64,000 nt of DNA from Tigriopus japonicus. Taxonomy: Eukaryota; Arthropoda; Copepoda; Harpacticoida; Harpacticidae. Location of the stretch: positions 1,045,330 through 1,109,329 of the forward strand of contig CM021317.1 in NCBI GenBank assembly GCA_010645155.1, given 5' to 3'. Of this stretch, positions 22,696 to 33,439 are shown one piece after another. The translations under genes and the position numbers were made by a program. The notes below the pieces were generated by a model. That model had not been told where the DNA came from. It did no database searches and was given only the letters and a program-made list of their open reading frames with translations. Each line of letters starts with the position of its first letter. Position 1 is the first letter of the stretch.

Positions 22696-24170
22696 GAAGG
22701 AGGTCTTGAATCCCACCTCTCTAAGTCTGATCACCAAAGTCTTGCGCCCCACCGTCTCGATGGGCAGGTTGTTGGCGGTGGCCAATGCGTCCTCGCACTT
22801 GCGCAGAGCCCTGTTGTTGTAACCTAACCTCTTGTAGTGGCTGACGGACATCAGGTTGGACCCGGAGCCGGTGTTGGGCAGCACCTCAAGCTGGCCAACA
22901 TTCATTCCACTCTTGGGATCCTCAAAGCTCAACCTGATTTTTTGCAGTGTGCAGAACGGTCCGGTGTTGTTGTTCACCTGGCAACACACCACGGATGAGA
23001 CCTTGGCCTCCTTGGACTGGTCGGTTTTCTCGTTCTTGTTGCCCTTCTTCTCATGGATGTCGCGTCCACAGCAGCCACACTTGCGGTTGCCTCCCTGGCT
23101 CTGGCTCTGGCTCCTGCCTTGACCCTTGTTGCGCCCATTGGAGCGGCCCCTGTCGCTCCTGTTCTGGCCAACCCAGTTCACTTCGGCGCCGCCCAGCTTG
23201 CTCCGATTGGCATAAGCAGCCTCCTTTGCGTTGCAGCTGTCGATGGCTCTCTCCAGGGTGGGAAACTGGTGCTCCTCCAAGAGCTCGTCCCGGGCCCTGT
23301 TGTCTTTTGTACCTACAATAATGCGGGTGACAATTTGCCGCTCTCTGCAATGGGGGCAGACATCCGCATCATCGGCCAGATCGGTGAGCGCAAACCTGAA
23401 ATCGTCAAAGGTTTCATGCTTGTGCTTGCGGCGGTTGTTGAAGGCCACAAGGTCCACGGCCACGTTTCTCTTGGCTCTGAAGTAGGCCTGGAGTCGGTCC
23501 AGTATCATGGGCACGGTGGTGCTGGGGTCATCAACATCGATCTACTCGTGGGTCTTCACGATCCTGGAGGCGTGGGCGCCAAGGGCTGTTGTCAGAGGGT
23601 ACACTTGGACCTCCCTCTCGAAGGTGCTCAGCTTATGCACTTTGACGTTGTTGTCCCATTTCTCCCTCCAGTCCTTAAATCCTTTGAAGGTGGCATCCTA
23701 AGCCAACTCTGACAGTGAGGAGAAGTTGAAGGTCCTGGGGGCCGACGGGTGGGCCTGGCCTCTACCAGCTTGGGAGGCGGGGCCAGCGGATGATCCGGTC
23801 GCGCTTCTGGATGCAGAGGATACTGTGGCCGCCCTCGTGAGGCAGCGGATCTTGAAGTTGGGGCGCTCAATTTACGGTCTAGTTCCCTAACTTGGAGCGT
23901 GTGGTGATCCTGCTCGGCCTCTTCGTCCGTGATCCCCTCCAGCGCCGTGCACTTGGCGGCTGCTTCCTGGTTTTTCTCCAGCTTGGTCTGGGCGCCCAGG
24001 AGCATGTCCTCGGCCTCTTCCAGGGCGGGTATTGCTGTGCGTCTAGTGAGACCCTCACTCTCTTGGATCTTGGCCATCAAGGTCTCCACAATGGCCCTCG
24101 CGTTGGTTGCGAAGGTGGCCCGGCTCCTGCAGGCGGTGGTGATGGCTTCCTGGTTACCGGCCACTACCAT
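22696..24170 (-). pseudogene. Gag and protease region of the Mag-like element
   Basis: Gag would form the particle and bind RNA; the protease would cut the polyprotein. The first frame (24170-23628) is a charged, helical-looking Gag part. After a frame break near 23600-23515 the second frame (23514-22690) holds a nucleocapsid-like stretch (KCGCCGRDIH, basic, Gln/Ser/Gly-rich) and a retroviral-type protease. The protease active site reads NTGSGSN rather than the canonical DTGS, so the catalytic Asp is replaced. The frame is cut by the hAT insertion at 22688. It is more GC-rich than its surroundings. Confidence 0.75.
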
Positions 24171-24414
24171 TGTGCTGGGGTGGCTGGGATATTCTCAGAT
24201 TTCCCTTTTTTCGTTTTGGGAGCGTTCTCGATCGTACCAATTGCGCCATGATCTAGCATATATCTGTTTATTTCCAAATATACAACACACAGGGTGATCA
24301 CTTTTATTCGTCTTTTTCGTTTAATCGGTCAATTTTATTCGTCTTTTTTTCGTCTAATCAGCCAACTCTGTTCGTCTTTTTTCGTTTAATTTGACAGTTT
24401 TATGCGTCTTAAGT

Positions 24415-25525
24415 TCTAGCCTTTTTTTGCATACTTCGGAAAGTGAAACTGCCGCTAGAGGCGCGGCAATCGCGCGACTCGTTCTAGCACCATCTAGTGA
24501 TAAAAATTCAAACTATTTGTACTCCTTCCTTCCGTCCGGTCTTCAGTCGGAGAGTCAGATCCGATTCATCCAAAGACGTTTCGAAAGGTGGGTCACCATT
24601 AGTGATGGGTTCCGAGTTGGAGTGTTGCCACATTTTACTTGGAGATTAGGTATCTTGCTGTTTGAGAAGTTTAGCAGTGGTCAAGCTTTTTGACCCTTAA
24701 GGACCAAGATGGCAAAAGTATTGCAAAATACGAACTCAAATCCATCAGTAGTCACCATGAAGGAACAGATGGACACACTCTTCAAAGCTTATTTGATCAT
24801 TAATTTCATCTTGTAATCTTATGTTTTCTTTATTCTTGTGAATAGCTCACAAACCTAATGACAAGAGGGAAAAGCTTGATGATTTGAATCAAGTTCGCTT
24901 TCCTGCTTCCTCTTTGATAACTCGTTTCTGTTCGTACATTCTTTCCGTTCTTTTCCATCACGTTCTATCAGATTCGACTTATTACTTAATTACTGTATAA
25001 CATAGTCCAGTACAATGATCACGGTGACTTGGGCTTTGAAGAAGCAAGTGAAAACCTGAAACAGGAATGGCAACCAGGAAATCCTTTGAACCTCCACTTC
25101 AAATGAAGTTTAGTCACAAGGTTAAGAATTTAACACACTTTCCTTTATTCTTTATTGCTTTCCTATATTCTATTATCATTTGTGCAAACATGTAAATTAG
25201 ACCAGCCGTACAGCTGAATACATGTCTCATTTGCATACAATATATTGCGATACAACAGCTATCTCATATTCTGAAGCATAACAATAACGTACTACACACA
25301 TCAATTAAATACTCGTCTTTCTAAACTATTCCCATCTTTCCAGCCCTTTTTCATGGATGAAATTCAATTTGGGAGTCGATCGCTAAAGACAAAACTTCGA
25401 AACACAGGTCCTTTGTGGAAATCTAGGTCGAACTTTTCCCGCTAGATGGCGCTGAAATGAGTCGCGCGATTGCCGCGCCTCTAGCGGCTATTTCACTTTC
25501 CCGAGTATGCAAAAAATAGGCTAGA
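24415..25525 (-). mobile_element. 1.1-kb non-autonomous DNA transposon, copy 2 (inversion endpoint)
   Basis: This is the inverted partner of 13130-14242, nearly identical along its length and two bases shorter. The left flank GTCTTAAGT (24406-24414) is the complement of ACTTAAGAC at 13121-13129. The right flank ATGATGGTG (25526-25534) is the complement of CACCATCAT at 14243-14251. Its own two flanks do not match each other. It contains one copy of the ~125-bp dispersed repeat (24613-24740). Confidence 0.85.
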
Positions 25526-25689
25526 ATGATGGTGCGACACGGGATCCAGGATTGGATTGAAATCGGACGTATAAACTTTCGGTTTCTGAATATGGCTCCT
25601 CCATCAATGGATTTATCGTGTGGTTTTTGATTATTTTTCACTTTTTCGATCGTTCCAATCCTATTCCATTTCTTTGATTGATTGTCTTG

Positions 25690-26400
25690 GATTCGTCAAT
25701 TTGTTCCACTGGAGGGAGGTAAAAGATTGCGTGAGGATACATCATGTAATTTTTTGGACTTATCAAGATATCCGTGATGGGATTTTTCCATGACCTCATG
25801 GTTACCGTCAGTTAAACGATCCTTACCTTTTGTTGAACAAGGACAAAGGGTTCGTTGGCGATTTAAAACCCACTGAGCAGGAAGGGCTCAATCCGTTCGT
25901 ACGCCGGGCGGGGTGTTCCCCCAATGCAATGCAGAAGTGCCAAGAGGAAATCAGGCCAATTTTGATTATGTTTATCAAGGAGTAATTTCATAACATAAGT
26001 TCCGCCTCTGCGTGTCCATTGGATCGTGAATTGCAAGGGGACCTGAGCTCATGAGTTATTTTGCATTTTTAACAAAATGTTGAATATTCAGCCCGGAATT
26101 GTGGACTTCCATCAATGCGTACTCTTTAGGGGATTTCACATTGAACAAACCACAAGAAAGTTTGCTGTCATGACTGCTATGTCTAGATGAGTCAACTTGG
26201 AGATTGACGGACAACCAGAGTAACGGTCCCCAAAACATGTACTGTTTGCCTGAGAGCTCAAAAAGGTCGATGGAGACTTGTTCGAAAGGGCGAGAGGAGT
26301 TAATTTGGATCAAACGTTCATTACAATGGCTAGGATGATTTTCTTGGCATGTTTGACAATCAGAGATCATTTGATCAATCTAGTGATTGTATGAATAAAG
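25690..26400 (-). pseudogene. gypsy-type integrase relic
   Basis: On the minus strand the order is: a CxxC segment (SDCQTCQENHPSHC, second half of the H2C2 zinc finger), RPFEQVSIDLFELSGKQYM (start of the core), and then, in other frames, a part resembling the NG-x-AE helix with MKLLLDKHNQNWPDFLLAL. It ends in a segment resembling the NTP.....G..P.ELL motif. Several frame changes and stops are present. It differs from the Mag-like integrase at 20 kb and probably comes from another Ty3/gypsy lineage. Confidence 0.6.
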
Positions 26401-26845
26401 GAGTTTGGCCTAGGATTTGGTGCACCTTTGGCCTTGATGAGTTGATGACGATTAGAGCAAGGAAAAAAAATATGAAAAGCAAGGTAAAAAGTTTTTAAAA
26501 AGTAGAAAAAACGGCAAAAAATAATAAATTGGCAAATCTGAGCCTTAATGCTTAGTCAAGTAGGTCTACATTACGAAATCCATGGAAATTTGCAACCAGG
26601 TGGCACTTCAATGTGTAACAATGAGTACCATGCATTTTAATGATGGAAATGTTTAGATAACTGTAATTATATCAAAGTCAGCTCTTTATTAAATGAAAGC
26701 ACACAAATGAATATTAATATTGCTTTTGGAACTCTATTGCAAGGCTTAAGTACTATTATGCAACTAAACTTTATTAAAATTCAACCATGAATAAAATAGT
26801 ACTTTCTTGACATCATGTTTGGTAAATAAGTTAAGTTTCATATCT
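26401..26845. other. no gene recognised
   Basis: AT-rich sequence between the integrase relic and the SINE. I see no domain, repeat with clear ends or regulatory element. Confidence 0.5.
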
Positions 26846-27080
26846 TTTTTTTTGGATTGTTTGTGCTAGGGTCGGAGGGTTGAGCCTCGCCCGGCCATTG
26901 AAGCCAGCCATCACATCGTCCGAAGTTTTTCCGATAGGCAATCTCATGTCCGGTATCAGCATCTCCGTCTGTGGGTAAAAAGTTTCCTTGCGAAAGGTCG
27001 AAGAGGAGAATCGAACCTGGGACCTCTCTCAAAAATCTCTCTCTGAACAATCGCCTCAGTCTTGTTCCTGCCAATGAACT
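26846..27080 (-). mobile_element. tRNA-derived SINE, copy 1
   Basis: On the minus strand the head contains a B box, GGTTCGATTCTCC. The body includes ATGTGATGGCTGGC and GCTCAACCCTCCGACCCTAGC. The end is an A-rich tail (nine A at 26846-26854 in complement). The same order occurs at 61064-61305. The A-box region is diverged in this copy. Confidence 0.75.
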
Positions 27081-27933
27081 CTACGTTAAGTGAACTATAT
27101 TTGTAGCAGTGTTTTGTTCAACTATAAGAGTTGTGAACAATTACTGTAGATCATTGCGGCTAAGGTAGTTCCAAGGATCTACCGTAAATGTCTCGGAGGA
27201 GGTACATCCAATTCTAGTACTTTTGGTCTTACAACGCAATCTTTCGTACTCCTTCAAAAGCTTGTTTTGAAAGACATTTTGAAAAATTGTAACACAGAAA
27301 TAAGTTTGTTTTAGAAACTGGCATGAACAAATGCTTATTTTTTATAGTTTGTCGGAAAAGTTTCCAACCTATTAGTAATTGTTTGTATGGTTTGATTTAA
27401 CGCCAATAATATTAGAGGTGAAAGAGATTTTAAAGGTCAAACATGTTAGTTTTCGTTTTTATCCTTGGACTTTTAAAGCAAAAGAGGCAAAGGGCTCAAA
27501 AAGCGCGTTCACCAGACGCCCAAAAGCGGCAATATGTGGAAGCACTAGTTGCAAATTTTTGCAAAAAAGCATTGAGATACAAATTTGGCTAAAATTGTAA
27601 AAGAAAAGTTTTTTGTTGGAAAATAGTTGAATCTGTCATAAAGGGCGAAAAATAACGGTTGATGTACGACTTTGGGCTAAAAACAAGTAACCAGGCAACT
27701 TTTACACATTCATCATTCACATTGATGACAAATGAGTCGTTCATGCTTAGGGCTGTACTATCCAAGACCTCATCCTGTGTTAATGTTGTTGTTGGTCCAA
27801 TTCAACTTTTCATTTTTTATAGCCAACTTTTCCCGAAATCAGTTACAAAAAGGACAGAAATATTTTGAATGATTGGACCTACAAATATGAATCAATTCAG
27901 TCAAATAAATTTTTGGCGACAAAAGACTTTAAC
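27081..27933. other. no gene recognised
   Basis: Positions 27379-27600 have an open frame with no family motif. I see no other structure up to the mariner at 27936. Confidence 0.45.
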
Positions 27934-28039
27934 TACCGGGTGGGGATTATATACGCGCACATCACGTTAAAAGGCCCTTTAGACATACTTCTAACTGACC
28001 GATTTTGAATTTTCTCGCAAAAATCAAAGCGTCTGTTTA

Positions 28040-29365
28040 TCTTCTACAAGAGAAACAAAGCAGTTTTGCAAAAATCGCTCGATTTTTCGACAAGTCGAAC
28101 TTTAAGCAAGGGTCGAAGGGTCAAGGCATCGAAGAGCTGTTGTGCATCGGCACCAAGACCAGCAACGTTTGCAAGGCCTTGGGCGTCGGCAGGACGAGTG
28201 TCTGCATGTTCAACGTCGGATTTTCGATGGATAGCCTCTGGTCGACAATCAAGCCAAAAATCAGAGGCCAAAAACGTTGGGAACCACTGGAAAAACCATC
28301 AAGCGTTACTTTAAGAAGCACCTGCGTGAGTCGATGAGGTCCGTCGCAAAGATGTACGCTGTCAACCCGAAGATGGTCCGCAAGGTCATACATGAGGCCG
28401 GAAGCCGCTCCCTAGTTGCCAAAAGACTATCTCTTTTTTCTGAGGTCGGCCGGAAAAATCGTCTGGAGAGGTCTAAGAAGTTGCTGATTATTAGAAAAAG
28501 GCGCCCGAGATCGTGCTCTTCTCAGACAAAAAGAACTTCACCGTCGATCCAATGGTCAACAGGCAAAACAACCGCTACTTGGACCTCAGCCAGCCCTCAG
28601 ATGATCCCGCGAGGTCAGTATCGAGGTCAAAACACTCGGTTTTGGTAATGTTTTTGGGCGTCCTGGCCTCCACGGGTGAGGTGTCGCCGCCGATATTCTT
28701 CCCCGTCGGGTTTCGCCTTACAGCAAAGGGCTGTATCGATGTCTTGAAGACTGCACTCATCCCTTGGATGAAAAAAGTCGCTGGCAACAAATCAAAGGTG
28801 TTTCAGCAGGATGGGGCTCCCGCCCATACAACTAGAATCACCCAAAAATACTTGAGGAGAACGTGACTTTGAGGCTGAAAGACTGCTGGCCGCCGTCCTC
28901 CCCCGACCTGAACCCATTGGTCTATAGCAGGGGTTGGCAACCAGTGGGCTGCGGCCCACATGTGGGCCCAAGGGTGATCGTTAGTGGGCCCGCGAGCTAT
29001 GAGTAAAGTCCAAAATAATGGGCCCAAGAGACATCCATAGTACTATACTTGTGGGCCCAGAGGTCTTAGATCGTTAATTTGTGGGCCCTTGAACCTGCCA
29101 CCATCTGTATGGTGGGCCCACACTTTACCAAACCAAATTTGGAGGGCTTTGACACAAAAACGGTTTCCGTCCCCTGGACTATAGCATATGGGTGCGTGTC
29201 GAGAGGTAGGCCTGTGGTACTCGTGCACCGAATGTGGACGTTCTGAAGAGGCGCGTCGCGAAGTCCTGGCACAACCTCGACAAGGAGTACAACTGCAACG
29301 TCTGCAGGGCCTTCCAAGGTCGTTTGGAGGGCGTTATCGAGACCAATGGCGGTTTTGTTAAATAA
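28040..29365 (+). pseudogene. mariner-like transposase, degraded
   Basis: The transposase would cut and paste the element. It has an N-terminal helix-turn-helix-like region (SIEELL..GTKT.NVCKALGVGRT), a VVHEAG linker, FSDKKNFTVDP (first catalytic Asp), FQQDGAPAHT (second) and WPPSSPDLNP followed by (L/V)(D/Y) before YS (third, best seen in copy B as LDYSIW). Counting in copy B, 36 residues separate the second and third Asp, unlike the 34 of classical mariners. Several frameshifts and a MITE insertion between SPDLNP and the C-terminus disable it. It ends with an AATAAATAG-like stretch near 29362. Confidence 0.8.
28928..29176. mobile_element. hAT MITE in mariner copy A, 249 bp
   Basis: The ends are CAGGGGTTGGCAACC and ...GGTTTCCGTCCCCTG. 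Repeated GTGGGCCC motifs lie inside. The flanks are GTCTATAG (28920-28927) and GACTATAG (29177-29184), an 8-bp duplication with one change. Mariner copy B has the unoccupied site GACTATAG at 39391-39398, which proves the insertion. A relative is at 62135-62378. Confidence 0.9.
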
Positions 29366-29497
29366 ATAGTATATTTTGGACCTTTTCCTACAACTTTTGT
29401 TAAATACATTTCTTCGAATTCTAAAATTCTTACAAAATAATGATTTCGTATAAGTAAATATGTCAAACATGTGCGCGAATTTAATCCCCACCCGGTA

Positions 29498-30931
29498 CAA
29501 AGCCTCTTTTTTGAAGGAAATGTGAAAACGTAGAAGGTTTCCACAACAAATAGCTCATGCAACAATTTATGGACGAGAATAGCTTATTTTCGGCATGTAG
29601 ATTGGAGGTAAAGTGCTGCATTAACTTGATTTTAGAACTTTTCAATGGGTTTGAGCGGTAGTGCAATAATTGCTTTTCTTCGAGCAAAGGACGATCAGTG
29701 TATGCAAGAGTACAAGAGCAAGTCAAGTTTTGCACTTGCCTTGGGGAGTTTTGGAGATGATGGTATAAATTCCCTCTTCATTTTGGCGATGCATTAATCT
29801 TTTTTATTGAACTTGCATTAAGCTGACACGGTTACATTTGCCATGTTGGCTTAGCCCTCGTTGACAAGAATTTGAACACGAGGGCGAGCCGATTTCTCGT
29901 CTATTACAAACTTTAACTTGTTTGGTTCAGTCCTTTCCAACCCGTCAACATGTGAAATTTGATAGTTGTAAATCACCTTTGTTTGCGATTTTATTCAGGG
30001 CACAAATTGTATCGTGAATTGGGTTCCTCCTCCTCTGGTGAGATTACTATCCTAATCTAGAGAGATAGAAAGTTTGAATTAAAAACATCAATGAATTACA
30101 TCCAAAGAAATATCACGATAACTTTAAAAACGACAAATGGAGCTATAAAGGTTAGAAATGATGGTAAATTTCAAGGTAGTTGGATTACATATCAATAGAA
30201 GATATGAACTAAATACATCGGTGGTGCAATTTGATCCAGAAGAGAAGACATAGCATAATGGTGTCAAATGCTGAAATTCAGTTAGACTTTAGTACTTATT
30301 CAGCATTTGTCATTGAGGAAGTATGTCGTAAGTAAATTAAGTACGGATTTTCAGTTTAGTCAACCCATCAGTTTTTAGAGTTTTTAGTACATTCATACAG
30401 TGTAATTGTCAAGAGGGTTTTCTATGCGTTTGTTTAACAACAAGGTTCAATTAACCACTACACTTTACTATCCTCTCATTTTGGTTACTCGATTGTTTGC
30501 CTACACTTCGGTCTAGCTAAAGGCCAAAGATATGAGGGTAAAAGGGCTAAATTCCACTAGATTCTGCAATTATTCACATCCTCTAGTAATATTCACCTAT
30601 TTATCTTATCCTGCCTTAAAAGTTGTTAGATCATCAGCTAATTAACAAAATAATAAGAATAAAACTAAAGTAATTAGAGAAAGAAAGGAAAGGCTAAAAA
30701 GCATAAAAATGACTTACCTTGGATTCACACGAACACAACACAACACAGAACTTAGTTTGAACCAGCCGATTTATCAAGAGCAACGCAAAAGACGCCTGCT
30801 CGCAATAACGTACGATAATTATTCAAAAAAGCTTTGCCGAAAAAATGGCTTCATGGATTATCCCACAGGAAATGGTCACGACATTTTCGTCATTGTGTAC
30901 CAAAGATGATATTTTTATATTTTAGGTCAGA
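29498..30931. other. upstream region of GT31 gene 2
   Basis: No separate gene is recognised. TTTTAG at 30920-30925, six bases before the ATG, looks like a splice acceptor and suggests an upstream non-coding exon, as in gene 1. The sequence is not similar to the region upstream of gene 1, although the first coding exons are. Confidence 0.4.
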
Positions 30932-31664
30932 ATGAAAAGTATACAAAGGTTGCAAATATTTCTCACCTGTTTTACTTTGGCAATGCTCTTGTATTTGCCT
31001 TTGATGGCAGTCATCCAATTCAATAACACAACCAAAATCATAACTCAGTCAACTTGGGCCGATATCGACATCCCTGAACCATTAGTCAATGATGGAACAT
31101 ATAACCTCCTGAAGCCCGAATGGGCCCTTGTAGGCAGCGATCCCAAGACCTATAAGGGCCCCATTGTTGAAGGCTGGCCTCCAGGGAAAACCCGCGATAT
31201 GAACAAGATCTTGGTCAAGGATTACGTTGTTGACCATTGCCAAGAACAGGACTTGAGTGGCGTGAAGCTCCTTGTTGCCGTGAAATCCGTTTCCAATCGC
31301 TTTGAGACCCGTGATACCACCAGAGAGACGTGGGCCTCATTCCAATACGACCATCCAGATGTGAAAGTCCTGTTTTTCATAGGACAGCCCACTACCCCTT
31401 CATTGATGAATCGATTGAAGGCTGAGATGCAAGTACATTGTGATTTGGTGATGGTTCACGGCGTCGACTCCTATGACAATCGAACAATTAAGGCCGTGTC
31501 TCTCCTGAGATACATCAACGATCATCAACTGGGACTAAATCCAGGTGTGACCATGGTGATGGACGATGATGCTTACTTGAATCTGCCTCGTTTGCATCAT
31601 TTGATCTCACATAAGTTATTGGTTACAGCGGTTGATAATTTTTTGACAGGATTTGTTTACGGTG
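30932..31664 (+). CDS. GT31 beta-1,3-glycosyltransferase-like gene 2, coding exon 1
   Basis: This encodes residues 1-245 of a predicted 370-residue Golgi glycosyltransferase of family GT31. It has a signal anchor at about residues 7-27, RETW at 131-134 and DDD at 211-213. The donor is GGTG|GTAAGT, phase 1. The partner exon 34589-34968 is on the same strand and joins in frame. Over 496 bp (31038-31533) it differs from gene 1 by a single base. Before and after that it differs by 10 of 106 and 10 of 131 bases. The intron (2924 bp) holds transposon debris. The acceptor substrate cannot be told from sequence. Confidence 0.93.
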
Positions 31665-31937
31665 GTAAGTGCACACTAAGAACTTTGTTGCTGTTGTGTT
31701 ATCTAACGGGGATCTAATCTACCTACAAGTAAGATACTCTGACGTTTAGGTAAACTGTTTAATTGCTGGTACCCAGACGTAGTTTTGGGGGATTTTCGCT
31801 TCAAACTAGTTTTAAGGCCAATTTCGGACTGACCTCAACAGTTCAGTACTCTTAAGAAAGGAACAGAACTTCTTGTTTCTAAGATTGATTGATGTAAAAG
31901 ATTGAGATCGAATGTTCTTTATTTCATCAACTTGTTA

Positions 31938-32230
31938 TTCAGGGTGATTCAGTAATGAATGAGCCCCACAAAATGTAAGCGTAAACCCTCCGCCGCCAGC
32001 ACCTCCTGTGGTCTTATTAAGGCAGAGTTGTCAAAACGGAAGTGACATTATTCAATCAAAACACGACATATTAGTGAAACGACACCACTGAAATATTATC
32101 ATCTTGTAAAATAGTGCCAAAAAGTGGCATAAAAATCCCCATCTAGCAACCATATACGAATCTGACAAGAGGCGCTCGCGGTGGAGGGTTCACGTTGACA
32201 TTTTGTGGGGTCCAATTCCTGTGCTCTTTT
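31938..32230. mobile_element. possible MITE in the gene 2 intron
   Basis: Imperfect inverted arms: GAGCCCCACAAAATGTAAGC at about 31961 and, in complement, GGACCCCACAAAATGTCAAC near 32212, followed by matching GAACCCTCC segments. The left end begins CAGGGTGATTCAG. I do not see a clean target duplication. Confidence 0.45.
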
Positions 32231-33439
32231 ACACAAGTTCAAATAATCATTCTGCCCAACACTATGCACGAAATTTGTCAAAAATTACTTTTAAACAAAC
32301 CTGCCTAAAACATTTAGCCATCATTCAATTGGGCTTAGACGAGAACTTATTTAATATGGAGTGATTGGCAAACAACGACCGATAAAATTCGATGGCTGAA
32401 AAAAAAGTTTTTTTTCCAAATACCATTGACTAAAAAGTTTTTTTTCCCAAAAAAATGACCTAAAGAAAGTTTCTGCTTTCTAAATCTGCTCTAAAAGTGT
32501 ACTAACTAGGTTTTCAAAAATAATTTATTTAATGGATTTTTAGGTATATAACTTTTAATCACGACCTGACTTTGAGAAACTCAGTAAATCAAAGTTGTTC
32601 CTCTTGGTTTCCTGAGTCTGAATCTAATTTCATAGTGTTTGGGAATTTCCACACAAACTTGAAATAATTTTTTTCAGTACCGTGATTGGACATTCCAATT
32701 ATTTTAGTATTTAGCATATATATAGTGTTGTCCTTGTGATGGTTGGTTCACATGTTGGCCGCCATTCGAGGCGTCGTGTCCAGTTTTCCTTTCATCGATG
32801 GGACCTTGATGACCGAATACAGGAACCACTGTACTTCAGGACGGATTTCAAAAATACACACTAGGTCCGATCATTGTACTAAAATGTGAGGTTTTTGCCA
32901 CAAATATATTGTTCCGTTGAATTTCCATTGTACTAATCGGACCTAGTGTGTATTTTGAAAGTAATCCTGGCTTGAGCCATCCTTGCCGAATAGTGAAGTT
33001 GTTCTGTTTGAGCTGTTTCTTGTCCTATTCGTGGATTGACTCTGCATAAGCTGATCAAGCGACAGTATCAAAACAGAGAGAAAATCTGTTCAAGCAGCTT
33101 GCAAGAAATAAGGGTTCGAGTTTTCGGCTCTTGATAAAACTTTTTTCATCAAGCTTGTCTTGACCTACGCTAGAGAGGAGGCAGATTTCAACGCATGCTG
33201 TGCGGTCACTCTATGGAAATCAAAACAAGAAAAAGATGTTCACAGCTTACACCTAACGAACCTCAAAAATTTGTAAGCTGTTTTGCGTTTGTCAATTTTG
33301 ATTGAGGTCTGCCATGTGTGATCTGGGAAAAAAGTTTATTCTTCCGAGAATGGTCAGGGTGGAGTTTCGAACCAACAACCCATATCATGATAGAAAGGTG
33401 CCTTATCCATTTAATCACATCTCCTCTCAAGATTGTTGG

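Larger units (their letters stand above)
19736..24300 (-). mobile_element. Mag-like LTR retrotransposon, defective, with 52-bp LTRs
   Basis: Very short direct repeats bound the element: 19736-19787 and 24249-24300. Both start TGATCTAG on the plus strand and share TTTCCAAATATACAACACAC. A perfect 5-bp duplication, CTTTT, flanks it (19731-19735 and 24301-24305). On the minus strand the 5' LTR is followed at once by TGGCGCAATTGGT, a variant serine-tRNA primer site. The 3' LTR is preceded by a purine run (AGAGGGGGAAGG). Short LTRs and this primer are as in the Mag branch of Ty3/gypsy elements. Gag-protease, partial RT and integrase follow in order. A hAT element (21432-22687) splits it, and an internal deletion removed the second half of RT and RNase H. 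Confidence 0.85.
19001..24414. mobile_element. hAT-like element, family X, carrying a nested retrotransposon
   Basis: The left terminus near 19007 reads ACAGGAACTTAAGACGAATA. The right end, at 24405, reads inward on the minus strand as AAGACGCATAAAAC. Both are followed by TTCGTC/TTCGTCTAAT repeats. Sequence from 19240-19330 matches the family X fragment at 6040-6130. The Mag-like retrotransposon 19736-24300 lies inside. The outermost part of the right terminus is missing here and is found at 13109-13129, across the inversion. The left terminus lacks the expected TAGGG start, so it may be damaged. Confidence 0.55.
27936..29495 (+). mobile_element. mariner-like element, copy A (interrupted by a MITE)
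   Basis: The terminal repeats are CCGGGTGGGGATTATATACG at the left and, in complement, CCGGGTGGGGATTAAATTCG at the right. TA lies on both sides (27934-27935 and 29496-29497). A second copy (38446-39761) has the same termini and gene order. Copy A carries a 249-bp hAT MITE at 28928-29176. Confidence 0.85.

Noticed and set aside
30709..30909. 66-residue plus-strand frame just before GT31 gene 2
   Set aside because: No family motif and nothing similar upstream of gene 1 or gene 3.
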